DNA from: Sphingobium sp. CECT 9361
Lineage (GTDB): Bacteria; Pseudomonadota; Alphaproteobacteria; Sphingomonadales; Sphingomonadaceae
DNA: 64,000 nucleotides
Assembly: GCF_918741285.1 (NCBI RefSeq)
Contig: NZ_CAKKNC010000006.1
Location: forward strand, 124,001-188,000
Reading direction: 5' to 3'
A program made the translations under genes and the position numbers. Shown here one piece after another: positions 26,850 through 35,553 of the stretch (positions are counted from its first letter, which is position 1; each line of letters starts with the position of its first letter). Below the pieces are notes generated by a model. It saw nothing but the letters and a program-made list of their open reading frames with translations. It was not told the DNA's origin and did no database searches.

Positions 26850-27668
26850 TCAGCGCGCACAACCCCGCTCCGCGTGAGGTTGTGCGACCGCAGGTATGAC
26901 CTCACAATCAATGTCACCTACACCGCCGAATGTCGCTACACACCGCTGTCCAATCGTCACCACATGCATACCGGTGATCGCGCCTGTCGACACGATGTCG
27001 CCACGACGGATGGGCCGGCCTTGACGCGCTGCCTCGCCGAGAGCGAAAGTAAAGGCTTCCAATGGTCCGCCAAGTACTGCAGCGGCACTTGCCTCCGCGA
27101 TAACTTCTCCTTCGATGCGCACCATGCAGATAAGGTTTTGCCAGTCTCGCTCCCGCCAATCCAGTATTTCCGGACCAACGAAGAGTCCATTATTGTTGCC
27201 GAAGCCAGCGATCGTCACCAACGAGCCAAGTTCGTTGATCGACGCCAGCGGGCTGCCAGCGATTTCGATACCGACGTTCATGGCGGCCACCAAGGCGGAC
27301 GCTTCCTGAGCAGTCCAATCCTGCTTATCGGTAGGCGCATCGGCAGCGGCCGAGATCATAACCTCGGCTTCGAATACCGCGACCCCGCCAAGGAAGGCAG
27401 GAAAATAATTCGTTGCACCCGCCTTGGTCACGGTCTGCGCGAACACCGGGCCGATGAAGCGTTCTGCGCCTAACAATCCGACGAGATGAGGCTGAATACG
27501 TCCAACTTTCCAGCCGACAACTCGGTCGCTCCAGCCAGCAATTGCCTTTTGCTGCACGCGATAAGCCGCATCAAGGCTTTCTGGAAGCCGCCCCGGATAA
27601 TCCGCAAGGCCTTGAGCAGTGCTGCGCGCCTCCACGAAGCGAGCAGCAGCATAATCTATATCGTCCAT
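26850..27668 (-). CDS. 2-keto-4-pentenoate hydratase family (MhpD-like)
   Basis: 272 residues, the usual length of the MhpD/DmpE hydratase family, related to fumarylacetoacetate hydrolase. Recognisable segments are DRVVGWKVGRIQPHLVGLLG, a metal-binding FEAEVMI, and the C-terminal RRGDIVSTGAITGMHVV. Members hydrate 2-hydroxypenta-2,4-dienoate in meta-cleavage or decarboxylate related keto acids. It starts 9 bp behind the iacD-like gene and is the last gene of that operon. No extradiol dioxygenase is present, so its role with an ortho-cleavage route is unclear. Confidence 0.82.
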   Translation of the reverse strand: MDDIDYAAARFVEARSTAQGLADYPGRLPESLDAAYRVQQKAIAGWSDRVVGWKVGRIQPHLVGLLGAERFIGPVFAQTVTKAGATNYFPAFLGGVAVFEAEVMISAAADAPTDKQDWTAQEASALVAAMNVGIEIAGSPLASINELGSLVTIAGFGNNNGLFVGPEILDWRERDWQNLICMVRIEGEVIAEASAAAVLGGPLEAFTFALGEAARQGRPIRRGDIVSTGAITGMHVVTIGQRCVATFGGVGDIDCEVIPAVAQPHAERGCAR

Positions 27669-27677
27669 GAGTGTCGC

Positions 27678-28184
27678 CTAGAGTAGATAACCGATACCGT
27701 GTTGATAATCGTCGCAATTTACGAGCGTGACAACCTTGCGGTCGATCTTCAACCCGTCGTCTTCGCGCACAATGCGATATACCACGTCTGCCGCAAGTAT
27801 CCGCATTCGCTCATACTTATATTCGGCAACGATCTGGGCGGCGCGCAGTGTCAAGCCGCCATCGTCAGCCAACTGAACGAAGCGCGAAACGGTGCGTACG
27901 GTCCGCGCTGGCGGGGCCGACGACATGGAAAAGCCCGACAGCAGGCGCTTCACCCGTGCAGCGCGCATCTCCGCATTGTCATTTACTATGTTGAGCCTGT
28001 CATCATAATCATCGATGCCACGCTCAGTCGGAATGATGTACCGGCCATTTTCGGTCCAGAGCGGAAGCCATTGCTTATAGTCAAGCCGGTCGAGCATGTC
28101 TGCTTCCGCCCAGATGAAGGCGGTCGCCTCGGCCAGAGTCGGCACATCGATCGACGCGATATCTGGGTCCATCATGATAGTCAT
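27678..28184 (-). CDS. iacD: Aromatic-ring-hydroxylating dioxygenase beta subunit, IacD-like
   Basis: 168 residues from ATG 28184, whose ATGA overlaps the alpha-subunit stop. Starting further upstream at 28205 is unnecessary. The sequence has the NTF2-like fold of Rieske oxygenase beta subunits: EATAFIWAEADMLDRLDYKQ WLPLWTENGRYIIP, then TVSRFVQL. It forms the structural partner of the alpha subunit. In iac clusters IacC and IacD act together in the last steps that release catechol. Naming rests on operon context with iacH, iacI and iacC. Confidence 0.82.
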   Translation of the reverse strand: MTIMMDPDIASIDVPTLAEATAFIWAEADMLDRLDYKQWLPLWTENGRYIIPTERGIDDYDDRLNIVNDNAEMRAARVKRLLSGFSMSSAPPARTVRTVSRFVQLADDGGLTLRAAQIVAEYKYERMRILAADVVYRIVREDDGLKIDRKVVTLVNCDDYQHGIGYLL

Positions 28185-29437
28185 GCCGTCATCATCCTTT
28201 TCCACATCTGATAAGCAGCGCGCATGCCAGTCTCGGCGCTAACGTCACCGGCATTATGGCCAGGTTCGGCGCAGCCCTCAGGGGCATCTACGCCGCGGTT
28301 GAGCATTATCCAAAGGTCCTGGCCCGAACGCGCGCCGCGTTGAACCCGCTCCCAGCCCTCGGCATCGTCCGGCGTGCCAAAGCCCATCGGCCCCTGAAAA
28401 TGTTCGTGCAAGCGAAGCCGCATGCGGTTGGCTGCCGCAGGTCCGCCATCCATACCGATCGCGACATGGGTGATCTCGGTTTCGTCGACCTTGATCGGGC
28501 GCAATACGCGGAAGAAAGCCATTGAGCAGGCCACGTTGGGGAAAAGGTTGAGGTTGAACCCCGCGCCCCCTACAGCGCGAACGATTTTGCGCACCTGATC
28601 GTCCGGATACCCTTCTTCTGCCAGCTCTTTGGCGAGATCCATGAAACGCTGCGGGATCGGAGCATCGAGATTTTCCTCAAGGTCGATCAGATCGGGAATC
28701 ATAACCATGACGCTGTGACCATTGCCGAGATCCTCTACCCACCCCCCCTGGCCGAGCACGTCGAACACATTTTCCGATTCAGCGTCGAGCGAATCAAGAA
28801 AGGTCTTGTGAACGATTGGGAAATGATAAGCGTCAGTGGTGTTTTCGAGCTGAATTTTCCAGTTACCTGGAAAGCGGAAACGATGTTCGCCTAGTGCCTT
28901 GACGGGATAACCGCCGCCCTGCTTCATGAACAGGTCGATCCATTTGCGTGCTGGCCCCAGGTAGTCCACCAGCGGCTCGATATCCTGCTTGAACGTAGCG
29001 AAGATAAGCCCGTTATACTCCTCGGTCCGCAGTGAGACGAGGCCATATTCGACACTGTCGAATTCAGCCGGATAGCCCGCCTTATGCGGCACCTTGCGGA
29101 GGCGACCGTTCGGTTCATAACTCCAGCCATGATAGGGGCAGACGAACACGCTCGCCTTGCCCTGCCGCTTTTCGCAGACGCTCGCCGCGCGGTGCCGACA
29201 GCGGTTAAGAAGGGTATGAATCTTGCCCTCCTTGTCACGCGTGACGATGACTTGTTCGAGGCCGACATGCGATGTCTTGAAACTATTAGGCGATGCTATG
29301 TCACTGCTGTGCGCGACCCAGACCCAAGTGTTCTTGAAAATCCGCTCCATTTCCTCGGTGAAAATATCGGCATCGGTATAAAGCGGAGTTAGCGCCCGAT
29401 CAGGGCGCACCATCTCGGCAAGGTCAGCGTTGCTCAT
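28181..29437 (-). CDS. iacC: Rieske oxygenase alpha subunit, IacC-like
   Basis: 418 residues from ATG 29437, chosen because GAGGAGAG lies just upstream. The Rieske [2Fe-2S] ligands are Cys80, His82, Cys100 and His103 (CRH-X17-CPYH). Mononuclear iron ligands are in ENTTDAYHFPIVH, with His205 and His210. The C-terminal catalytic domain ends near EGWERVQRGARSGQDLW, typical of ring-hydroxylating oxygenases. With IacD it probably converts the aminophenyl intermediate of IAA breakdown to catechol. The required ferredoxin and reductase genes are not in this window. Confidence 0.85.
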   Translation of the reverse strand: MSNADLAEMVRPDRALTPLYTDADIFTEEMERIFKNTWVWVAHSSDIASPNSFKTSHVGLEQVIVTRDKEGKIHTLLNRCRHRAASVCEKRQGKASVFVCPYHGWSYEPNGRLRKVPHKAGYPAEFDSVEYGLVSLRTEEYNGLIFATFKQDIEPLVDYLGPARKWIDLFMKQGGGYPVKALGEHRFRFPGNWKIQLENTTDAYHFPIVHKTFLDSLDAESENVFDVLGQGGWVEDLGNGHSVMVMIPDLIDLEENLDAPIPQRFMDLAKELAEEGYPDDQVRKIVRAVGGAGFNLNLFPNVACSMAFFRVLRPIKVDETEITHVAIGMDGGPAAANRMRLRLHEHFQGPMGFGTPDDAEGWERVQRGARSGQDLWIMLNRGVDAPEGCAEPGHNAGDVSAETGMRAAYQMWKRMMTA

Positions 29438-29451
29438 GATCTCTCCTCGGT

Positions 29452-29970
29452 TCAATTGTCTGGCACGGAAATCGGTGCAGTGTCGGACCAGTGGTCCACA
29501 TCACGCGAAAAGATGTTCTCGGTAATGAAATGGGAGATCCGCCAGCGGCCATCCTCGACGCGGCAATGGATCGTAAGCGCTGCACTGCGCAGATCCGATC
29601 GTCCGTCGCGATACGTGGACGTCTGCAACATGGTCCACAGCCCGACGGCCGTATCGCCTGACACCGTGATCGTCTCGCTTGAAAGGAAATGCGCGTTCAT
29701 CGCAAAGTGCGGTTGGGGAACGGCGTAGCTGCCGAGCATCGCAACGATGGCGTCCCTTCCTTCGTGACGACCAAACGCCTCGCGATATCGCCCTCTTCCT
29801 TCCCACAGCGCATCGCGGGTGAAGCAATTGCGCAGATCGTCCATCGATGTGTCAGGACCGAGCGTGTCACAAAGGCGGAAATATTGCATGACCACAGCGC
29901 GGACTGCGTCCTTGGCGTAAAGATACGACAATTCGGCACGCAACGCCGCAATTTCGTTCTGCTCGCTCAT
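29452..29970 (-). CDS. iacI: SnoaL/NTF2-fold protein, IacI-like
   Basis: 172 residues: a helical N-terminus (IAALRAELSYLYAKDAVRAV) and an NTF2-type cone with RDALWEGRGRYREAFGRHEG and a C-terminal GRWRISHFITENIF. The fold is that of SnoaL-like cyclases and dehydratases and of Rieske beta subunits. It lies between the amidase and iacC genes, where iac clusters carry the small gene iacI, so the name is positional. Its stop is 14 bp before the iacC start, and its ATG overlaps the amidase stop (ATGA). The precise reaction is not established. Confidence 0.65.
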   Translation of the reverse strand: MSEQNEIAALRAELSYLYAKDAVRAVVMQYFRLCDTLGPDTSMDDLRNCFTRDALWEGRGRYREAFGRHEGRDAIVAMLGSYAVPQPHFAMNAHFLSSETITVSGDTAVGLWTMLQTSTYRDGRSDLRSAALTIHCRVEDGRWRISHFITENIFSRDVDHWSDTAPISVPDN

Positions 29971-31085
29971 ACCGCTTCACCCGACACCCGGCGTGCCACA
30001 GCACACAGATGCGCGTCATCCATGTGGGCACCGACCAATTGGATCGCGGCAGGAAATCCTCCGGGGCCGTCAATGGGGATACAGAGCGCCGGATGTCCCG
30101 TCAGGTTGAAAGGACGAATAAGCGACGTAAGTCGGAGCATCCGCGCGGCATCGCCCAGATCGTCCAGCCTGGGTGGGACCGATGGCAGGACCGGCAGGAC
30201 CAGCGCGTCGACGTTAGCCAGCGCATTATCGACAATGGCGCGAAAGCGTTTCCGCACCGCCTCTGCCGCCGCGACTTGGGCGGGGGTGACGCTGGCAGCC
30301 GCGCGAAGTCGTGCCTGCACGTCGGCGCCCATGCGAGGATCTTCCGCCAGTGCGCCGAACAGTTCCCACATTTCGGCAGCCATAATCGTGACGCCAGCCT
30401 GAAATGCCTCCTGCAGACCGTCGAGCGGTGTCTCGATCAGCTCAACGTTGGCACGCTGTAGGGCCGTTCTGACCGAGGCGACGATCTCCTCGTCCGCTTC
30501 CGTTGCGACCCAGCCGAGCCTAACGGCGGCAGGGATCGCTGCCGCCTGAAATGTCGGATCGATGAGCGACATCCCCGTCTCCAGACCTGCAACATTCCGC
30601 GCGAATGGGCCCACACAATCAAGGCTGGAGGAAGCCGGCGTGCAGCCTCTGCGGCTGACCCTTCCGAAGCTGGGCTTCAGGCCAGCCACACCGCAACAGG
30701 CAGCAGGCATCCGAATCGAGCCGCCGGTGTCAGTACCAATCGCCACATCCGCAAGCCCAGCAGCGATTGCCGCCGCTGACCCACTGGACGATCCACCGGG
30801 TATCAGGTCAGGGTAACGTGTGTTGCGTGGGGTTCCCAACCATCGGTTTACACCTGTCACGCCATAGGCAAGTTCGTGCATATTGGTCTTGCCGACAATG
30901 CACCCGCCCGCCGCAAGTATTGCCTCCACAACGTCAGCATGACGACTCGCAGGAGGAGCGTCGACCAGTGCTTCGCTCCCCGCTCGGGTCGGCCAGCCCG
31001 CGATGTCGATGCAATCCTTGATGGCCACTCTCGGCCCGTCCCCGCCGAGGCGGAATTGCTCAATGAAAATTGCGTCCTTCGCCAT
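29967..31085 (-). CDS. iacH: Amidase signature family hydrolase, IacH-like
   Basis: 372 residues from ATG 31085. Ten extra residues encoded upstream overlap an operator palindrome and are not used. The Lys-cisSer-Ser triad is visible: Lys23 in VAIKDCID, the Ser in GGSSSGSAAA (about Ser99), and nucleophile Ser123 in GTDTGGSIRMP. In the iac pathway an amidase-like protein, IacH, is thought to open the oxindole ring or otherwise process 3-hydroxy-2-oxindole-3-acetate. It is the first gene of the minus-strand operon iacH-iacI-iacC-iacD-hydratase, under divergent control with the MarR gene. Confidence 0.78.
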   Translation of the reverse strand: MAKDAIFIEQFRLGGDGPRVAIKDCIDIAGWPTRAGSEALVDAPPASRHADVVEAILAAGGCIVGKTNMHELAYGVTGVNRWLGTPRNTRYPDLIPGGSSSGSAAAIAAGLADVAIGTDTGGSIRMPAACCGVAGLKPSFGRVSRRGCTPASSSLDCVGPFARNVAGLETGMSLIDPTFQAAAIPAAVRLGWVATEADEEIVASVRTALQRANVELIETPLDGLQEAFQAGVTIMAAEMWELFGALAEDPRMGADVQARLRAAASVTPAQVAAAEAVRKRFRAIVDNALANVDALVLPVLPSVPPRLDDLGDAARMLRLTSLIRPFNLTGHPALCIPIDGPGGFPAAIQLVGAHMDDAHLCAVARRVSGEAV

Positions 31086-31099
31086 CGAACTATACCTAC

Positions 31100-31113
31100 G
31101 TTGAATATTCAAC
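31100..31113. promoter_or_regulatory. Operator palindrome 1, MarR type
   Basis: The perfect 14-bp palindrome GTTGAATATTCAAC lies 15 bp before the amidase start. Its centre is 32 bp (about three helical turns) from the second copy. On the minus strand it sits just downstream of a TTGAAT-N16-TATACC promoter-like pair. Confidence 0.8.
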
Positions 31114-31118
31114 ATGGG

Positions 31119-31124
31119 TATAAT
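31119..31124 (+). promoter_or_regulatory. TATAAT -10 box between the palindromes
   Basis: A perfect TATAAT is flanked on both sides by the two palindromes and lies 60 bp before the MarR gene start. A matching -35 at normal spacing is not obvious. The expected transcription start falls inside palindrome 2, which fits autorepression. Confidence 0.5.
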
Positions 31125-31128
31125 GATC

Positions 31129-31148
31129 TAGGTTGAATATTCAACCTA
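31129..31148. promoter_or_regulatory. Operator palindrome 2, MarR type (perfect 20-mer)
   Basis: TAGGTTGAATATTCAACCTA is a perfect 20-bp palindrome, sharing its 14-bp core with palindrome 1. It lies between the iacH operon and the MarR gene and contains a minus-strand -35-like TTGAAT. A dimeric winged-helix repressor such as the MarR protein encoded at 31185 is the obvious ligand. Confidence 0.82.
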
Positions 31149-31184
31149 GATTTTGCTATTTGTTGTCGAAAGGACCGAGATGAA

Positions 31185-31682
31185 ATGAGCAGAACGAGGG
31201 AACCCAGCATCACCTATCGCAGCTGGCCCTTTTATTGGCTGGCTCGCGCAGGCGGGCGCTACCGGGCGCGCATGGAAGAGATACTGCGACCGACCGGGCT
31301 CGACATGCCGCGCTGGCGCGTGCTCATGGCACTACATCAGGATCGCGTGGCTAGCGTCAGCGAAATTGCGGCGCATACAATCGAAAAACTCCCTACCATG
31401 ACAAAAATCATTCAACGTATGGAAGTCGACGGCCTTGTCCTTCGGCAGCCCCGCCCGAGCAAAGAACGGGTGATGGAAGTCGTGCTAACCGACCAGGGCC
31501 AAATCGCGGGCGACGAGGCATGGCGGTCTGCCGCAAAACTCTACGAGCAGGCCTTTGCTGGAATGAACGCCGAAGAGATCGATCATCTGAACGCTCTCCT
31601 CAAACGCGTGGCCGAGAATCTCAGTGGACCTGTGCCCGCGTCGGTCGAGTCTCTTTCAACGCCCACACTGACAGGAGACTGA
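31185..31682 (+). CDS. iacR: MarR family regulator, IacR-like
   Basis: 165 residues. The winged helix contains SVSEIAAHTIEKLPTMTKII QRMEVDGLVLRQPRP, then RVMEVVLTDQG as the wing. The N-terminal SWPFYWLARAGGRYRARMEE is shared with the second MarR gene at 39767. The gene is divergent from the iacH operon across two perfect palindromes, and a near copy of the motif precedes iacA, so it probably represses both iac operons until an indole acid binds. IacR of known clusters is a MarR protein. Its 3' end overlaps the convergent MFS gene by 62 bp. Confidence 0.78.
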   Translation: MSRTREPSITYRSWPFYWLARAGGRYRARMEEILRPTGLDMPRWRVLMALHQDRVASVSEIAAHTIEKLPTMTKIIQRMEVDGLVLRQPRPSKERVMEVVLTDQGQIAGDEAWRSAAKLYEQAFAGMNAEEIDHLNALLKRVAENLSGPVPASVESLSTPTLTGD

Positions 31683-32910
31683 GTAAGCAAAGTACTCCGA
31701 TATAGATCGCCACAGGCACCGGCGAACCGTACCGGGCAAGCAGCGCCGCTGAGATCAGGGGTACCACGCCCACTATCACCGCAGCCACTTCATGAACGAA
31801 GGCCAGACCGGAATAACGCACCTCTGGTTCGAACAATTCGCTATACATTGCGGGCTGCACGCCAATCATCGCAGCGTGACATAAGCCGTTGCCGATAACG
31901 AAGGCAAGGATGATGAGAGGCGTCGAGCCAGACCCGAGCATATGCAGGAAGGGATAAGCGAAAGCCGCCATTGCCAGGAGGCCCGCCATATAGACCGGGC
32001 GACGCCCGAGCCGATCCGAAAGGGCACCGAACACAGGCATCATAGCGCTGTCGCATATCATACCGAGCATGACGCCTATTAGAAGCACGTCCGTGGAAGC
32101 GCCAACCGAAGTGCCATAGACCAGCGAAAACGTAATCAGCAGTTGCGATCCGCCATTCTCGCCCAATCGCGCGCCGATGCCGAGCATCAAGGCACGGGGA
32201 TACCGACGCAGCAGCGCCACCACAGGCAGAGCCGCAGGGTCCTTCCCCTCTTTCAGCGGCGCGGTTTCCATGACTCGTTTACGAATGAATATGCCAGCAG
32301 CGAAGATCACGATGCTTGCAAGGAAAGGAAGTCGCCAACCCCAAGCATAGAAGTCCGCGTCGGGCAGTTGTCGGACGAGAAAGAAGGCAAGTGATGAGAT
32401 GACAAAGCCCAGGCTTACGCCGGCTTGGCTCCAAGCGCCGAAGAAGCCGCGCCGATGCGCAGGTGCGTTCTCCGTAATTAGCAGCACACCCCCTCCCCAC
32501 TCGCCGCCCGCTGCCAAGCCTTGAACTAGCCGCAAGACGACCAGTAACGCGGGCGCCCACCAGCCGATCTGTTCGTAGGTCGGAAGCAGACCCATCGCAA
32601 AAGTCGCCACCCCCATTATGGAAAGCGTCCAGATAAGAGCCGCTTTGCGTCCATAGCGATCACCGACGTGACCGAACACAAGTCCGCCCACCGGTCGCGC
32701 AACAAAACCGACGGCATATATCGACAAGGCCGCCAGCGATGCGGCCGTCCTGTCGCCCGTTGGAAAAAAGAGTTGGTTGAAAACTAACGCAGCCGCAGCG
32801 CTAAAAAGGAAAAAATCATACCACTCAAGAGCATTGCCAACGACCGATCCGATTACCGCTCGGCGCACACGACGGAGATCTATGTGCGGAATGGCTGCCG
32901 CCCCCGTCAA
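31621..32910 (-). CDS. MFS transporter, metabolite:H+ symporter type
   Basis: 429 residues with twelve membrane segments. The start AVIGSVVGNALEWYDFFLFS is diagnostic of the ShiA/ProP/KgtP type of metabolite:proton symporters. The loop motif FGHVGDRYGRKAAL and AAGGEWGGGVLLITENAPAH are also typical. It is the last gene of the cat-pca operon (its ATG overlaps the pcaD stop) and most likely imports an aromatic acid or a pathway intermediate across the inner membrane. The 3' end runs 62 bp into the convergent MarR gene. Confidence 0.9.
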   Translation of the reverse strand: MTGAAAIPHIDLRRVRRAVIGSVVGNALEWYDFFLFSAAAALVFNQLFFPTGDRTAASLAALSIYAVGFVARPVGGLVFGHVGDRYGRKAALIWTLSIMGVATFAMGLLPTYEQIGWWAPALLVVLRLVQGLAAGGEWGGGVLLITENAPAHRRGFFGAWSQAGVSLGFVISSLAFFLVRQLPDADFYAWGWRLPFLASIVIFAAGIFIRKRVMETAPLKEGKDPAALPVVALLRRYPRALMLGIGARLGENGGSQLLITFSLVYGTSVGASTDVLLIGVMLGMICDSAMMPVFGALSDRLGRRPVYMAGLLAMAAFAYPFLHMLGSGSTPLIILAFVIGNGLCHAAMIGVQPAMYSELFEPEVRYSGLAFVHEVAAVIVGVVPLISAALLARYGSPVPVAIYIGVLCLLSLLSVWALKETRPTRAQVH

Positions 32911-33707
32911 AGGACCATGCCAACGCCGCAGAAATCCAGGACGGCCTTGGAGAACGCCTCGGGCTGCTCGACGTTCGACAGATGAGCTGCCGTCAATATA
33001 TGGAGCGTCGCGCCCCGTATGCCGGTGGCAAGCAGGTGGGCGTGCTCGATTGGCGTAGCGGGATCCGCATCCCCGGCGATGACGAGCGTAGGAACGTCGA
33101 TCAATGGCAGCAAGGGACGCTGGTCCATATCGCGGATAGCGGCGCAGCAGCCTGCATAACCCTGCGGCTCGGTAGCCAGCAGCATCATGCGTACAGCGTC
33201 CAGTGCCGCGCTAGCTTCGGCATTGAAGGCAGGCGTGAACCACCGCTCCAGCACTGCGTCGGTCATCGCGCCCATGCCCGCAGCAAGCACCAAGCGGATG
33301 CGCTCGTCCCAACCTGCAGGCGGACCCATGTAAGCGGATGTATTGGCAAGCACCAGACGCTCTAACCGTTCTGGCGCCCGCCAGCCGAGCCATTGCCCCA
33401 CCATGCCGCCCTTGGAGAGACCGCAGAAATGAAAACGGTCAATCCCCAGCGCGTCGGCCAGCTCGATCACGTCCCGGCCAAGGCGATCGATCGAATAGCT
33501 TCCCGCAGGCGCATCGGAACGGCCATGCCCTCGGCTATCGTACCGAACAACGCGAAAGTGCGCAGCGAAATGGGACATCTGCGCTTCCCACATCGCCATC
33601 GCCGTACCAAGCGAGTTTGACAAAATAAGGAAGGGAGCCCCGTCAGGGCCGTCTATATGATAGGCAATCCGGCAATTATCGCCGGTAGAGACAATACCCT
33701 CGCTCAT
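32907..33707 (-). CDS. pcaD: 3-Oxoadipate enol-lactonase
   Basis: 266 residues from ATG 33707, overlapping the thiolase stop (ATGA). It has the alpha/beta-hydrolase fold with oxyanion region LSNSLGTAMAMWEAQM, RYDSRGHGRSDAPAGSY, and nucleophile Ser98 in GLSKGGMVGQWLG. The catalytic His is near the C-terminus (LTAAHLSNVEQPEAF). The enzyme opens 3-oxoadipate enol-lactone to 3-oxoadipate in the ortho-cleavage pathway. Position among cat and pca genes supports the name strongly. Confidence 0.92.
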   Translation of the reverse strand: MSEGIVSTGDNCRIAYHIDGPDGAPFLILSNSLGTAMAMWEAQMSHFAAHFRVVRYDSRGHGRSDAPAGSYSIDRLGRDVIELADALGIDRFHFCGLSKGGMVGQWLGWRAPERLERLVLANTSAYMGPPAGWDERIRLVLAAGMGAMTDAVLERWFTPAFNAEASAALDAVRMMLLATEPQGYAGCCAAIRDMDQRPLLPLIDVPTLVIAGDADPATPIEHAHLLATGIRGATLHILTAAHLSNVEQPEAFSKAVLDFCGVGMVL

Positions 33708-34906
33708 ATCCGCTCTACCGCCAGGGCAAGCCCCTGCCCTACCCCAACGCAAAGGGTCACCAGTCCTAAGCGACCGCCTTCTACTTCCAGGCGATGAACA
33801 ACGGTCTGCACCAGACGCGCGCCCGACATACCCAAGGGATGGCCAAGCGCAATTGCGCCTCCCTTTGCGTTGACATGAGCAGCGTCGTCGGGAAGTCCCA
33901 AACCACGCAGGACCGCTAGCGATTGGCTGGAGAAAGCTTCGTTAAGCTCAATTGCGTCAAAGGCGCCGATGGTAAGACCCAGGCGTGCGAGCAGCTTATT
34001 GACCGCAGGGATGGGGCCGATGCCCATCACCCGTGGGGCAACTCCTGCGCTGGCCATCCCCACTATCCGCGCTCTCGGCGTAAGCCCAAATCGTTGCGCC
34101 GCGTCCTCGGTTGCGACTATCATAGCGGCCGCACCGTCGTTTACGCCCGAAGCGTTGCCAGCCGTGACTGTGCCGTTGGGGCGTACAATCGGTTTAAGGC
34201 GACGAAGATCATCGAGCGAAGTCTCGGACCGGGGATGCTCGTCTCGCTCGACTATCAGATCGCCTTTGCGCCCATGGATCGTGACCGGCATGATTTCATC
34301 CGCAAAAAAACCAGACTTTAGAGATTCCGCCGCCCGCTGTTGGCTGCGTAACGCAAATGCGTCCTGATCGTCTCGTGAAACGTTGAAGTCGGATGCTACA
34401 TTCTCGGCCGTTTCGGGCATCGAATCGACACCATATTTTGCCTTCATCAGCGGATTGATAAACCGCCAGCCGATTGTTGTGTCCTCGATGGAAACAGAGC
34501 GTGAAAAGGCACTCTCTGCCTTGGGAATTACGAACGGGGCGCGGGACATGCTTTCAACGCCGCCCGCGACAATTATCTCCGCATCACCAGCGCGTATCGC
34601 ACGCGCGGCGCTGCCGACCGCATCGAGGCCGGACGCGCAAAGCCGATTGATCGTCGATCCGCCGACGCTTTCCGGCAGGCCGGCGAGCAAGGCAGCCATA
34701 CGGGCGACATTGCGATTATCTTCGCCGGCCTGGTTGGCACATCCAAGGATGACGTCATCGATAGCCGCTGCGTCCAGCGACGTGTTCCGCGACATTAATG
34801 CGGCGATCGTCATAGCCGCAAGATCATCGGGCCTTACGCTCGCAAGCCCGCCGCCAAAACGCCCGATAGGCGTACGAATGGCATCGCAGATAAAGGCGTC
34901 AGGCAT
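33704..34906 (-). CDS. pcaF: 3-Oxoadipyl-CoA thiolase
   Basis: 400 residues from ATG 34906 ([19 protein letters not shown]), the standard start. The long frame to 34966 is not used. The catalytic Cys90 lies in [11 protein letters not shown], the His in [17 protein letters not shown], and the second Cys in [17 protein letters not shown]. This thiolase splits 3-oxoadipyl-CoA with CoA to give succinyl-CoA and acetyl-CoA, the end of the pathway. It overlaps the pcaJ stop by 8 bp. Confidence 0.95.
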   Translation of the reverse strand: MPDAFICDAIRTPIGRFGGGLASVRPDDLAAMTIAALMSRNTSLDAAAIDDVILGCANQAGEDNRNVARMAALLAGLPESVGGSTINRLCASGLDAVGSAARAIRAGDAEIIVAGGVESMSRAPFVIPKAESAFSRSVSIEDTTIGWRFINPLMKAKYGVDSMPETAENVASDFNVSRDDQDAFALRSQQRAAESLKSGFFADEIMPVTIHGRKGDLIVERDEHPRSETSLDDLRRLKPIVRPNGTVTAGNASGVNDGAAAMIVATEDAAQRFGLTPRARIVGMASAGVAPRVMGIGPIPAVNKLLARLGLTIGAFDAIELNEAFSSQSLAVLRGLGLPDDAAHVNAKGGAIALGHPLGMSGARLVQTVVHRLEVEGGRLGLVTLCVGVGQGLALAVERI

Positions 34907-35552
34907 CAACAGGGGTCCTTCCAATGATCGGCGCGCCAGTTTTCGCACGAAGCTCCTCCTCGTCAACGCCTGGAGCCAAGTCGATCAGCCTGAGCATGGA
35001 CGACGACCGATCGACTTCCAACACACCCAGATCCGTAATGATGAGATCGACCACGCCTGCCCCGGTCAACGGCAGCGTGCAGCGTTCTAGAATTTTCGGC
35101 GTACCGTTCTTGGAAACATGCGTCATTACGACAACGACGCGCTTCACACCCGCCACCAGATCCATGGCACCGCCCATGCCCTTCACCATCTCCCCCGGGA
35201 TAGTCCAGTTGGCAAGGTCGCCGTTCGCCGCGACCTCCATAGCCCCTAATACCGTCAAATCGATATGGCCGCCGCGGATCATCGCGAAGCTGTCAGCCGA
35301 AGAGAAGAAGCTGGAGGTGGGAAGCGCCGTAATCGTCTGCTTGCCCGCGTTGATCAGGTCGGGATCGGCCTCCCCCTCATAAGGGAACGGCCCCATACCG
35401 AGCATGCCGTTTTCCGATTGAAGGGTTACGCTGACCCCATCAGGGATATAGTTCGCGACCAGCGTGGGAATGCCGATACCCAGATTGACATAATAGCCGT
35501 CCCGCAACTCCAGCGCTGCCCGCGCCGCCATTTGTTCACGCGACCAAGGCAT
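34899..35552 (-). CDS. pcaJ: 3-Oxoadipate CoA-transferase beta subunit
   Basis: 217 residues, beginning [20 protein letters not shown]. The catalytic glutamate is in the SENG motif ([15 protein letters not shown]), and [20 protein letters not shown] is typical of the B subunit. With PcaI it transfers CoA from succinyl-CoA to 3-oxoadipate. It starts one base after the pcaI stop, so the pair is coupled. Confidence 0.95.
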   Translation of the reverse strand: MPWSREQMAARAALELRDGYYVNLGIGIPTLVANYIPDGVSVTLQSENGMLGMGPFPYEGEADPDLINAGKQTITALPTSSFFSSADSFAMIRGGHIDLTVLGAMEVAANGDLANWTIPGEMVKGMGGAMDLVAGVKRVVVVMTHVSKNGTPKILERCTLPLTGAGVVDLIITDLGVLEVDRSSSMLRLIDLAPGVDEEELRAKTGAPIIGRTPVDA

Positions 35553-35553
35553 C

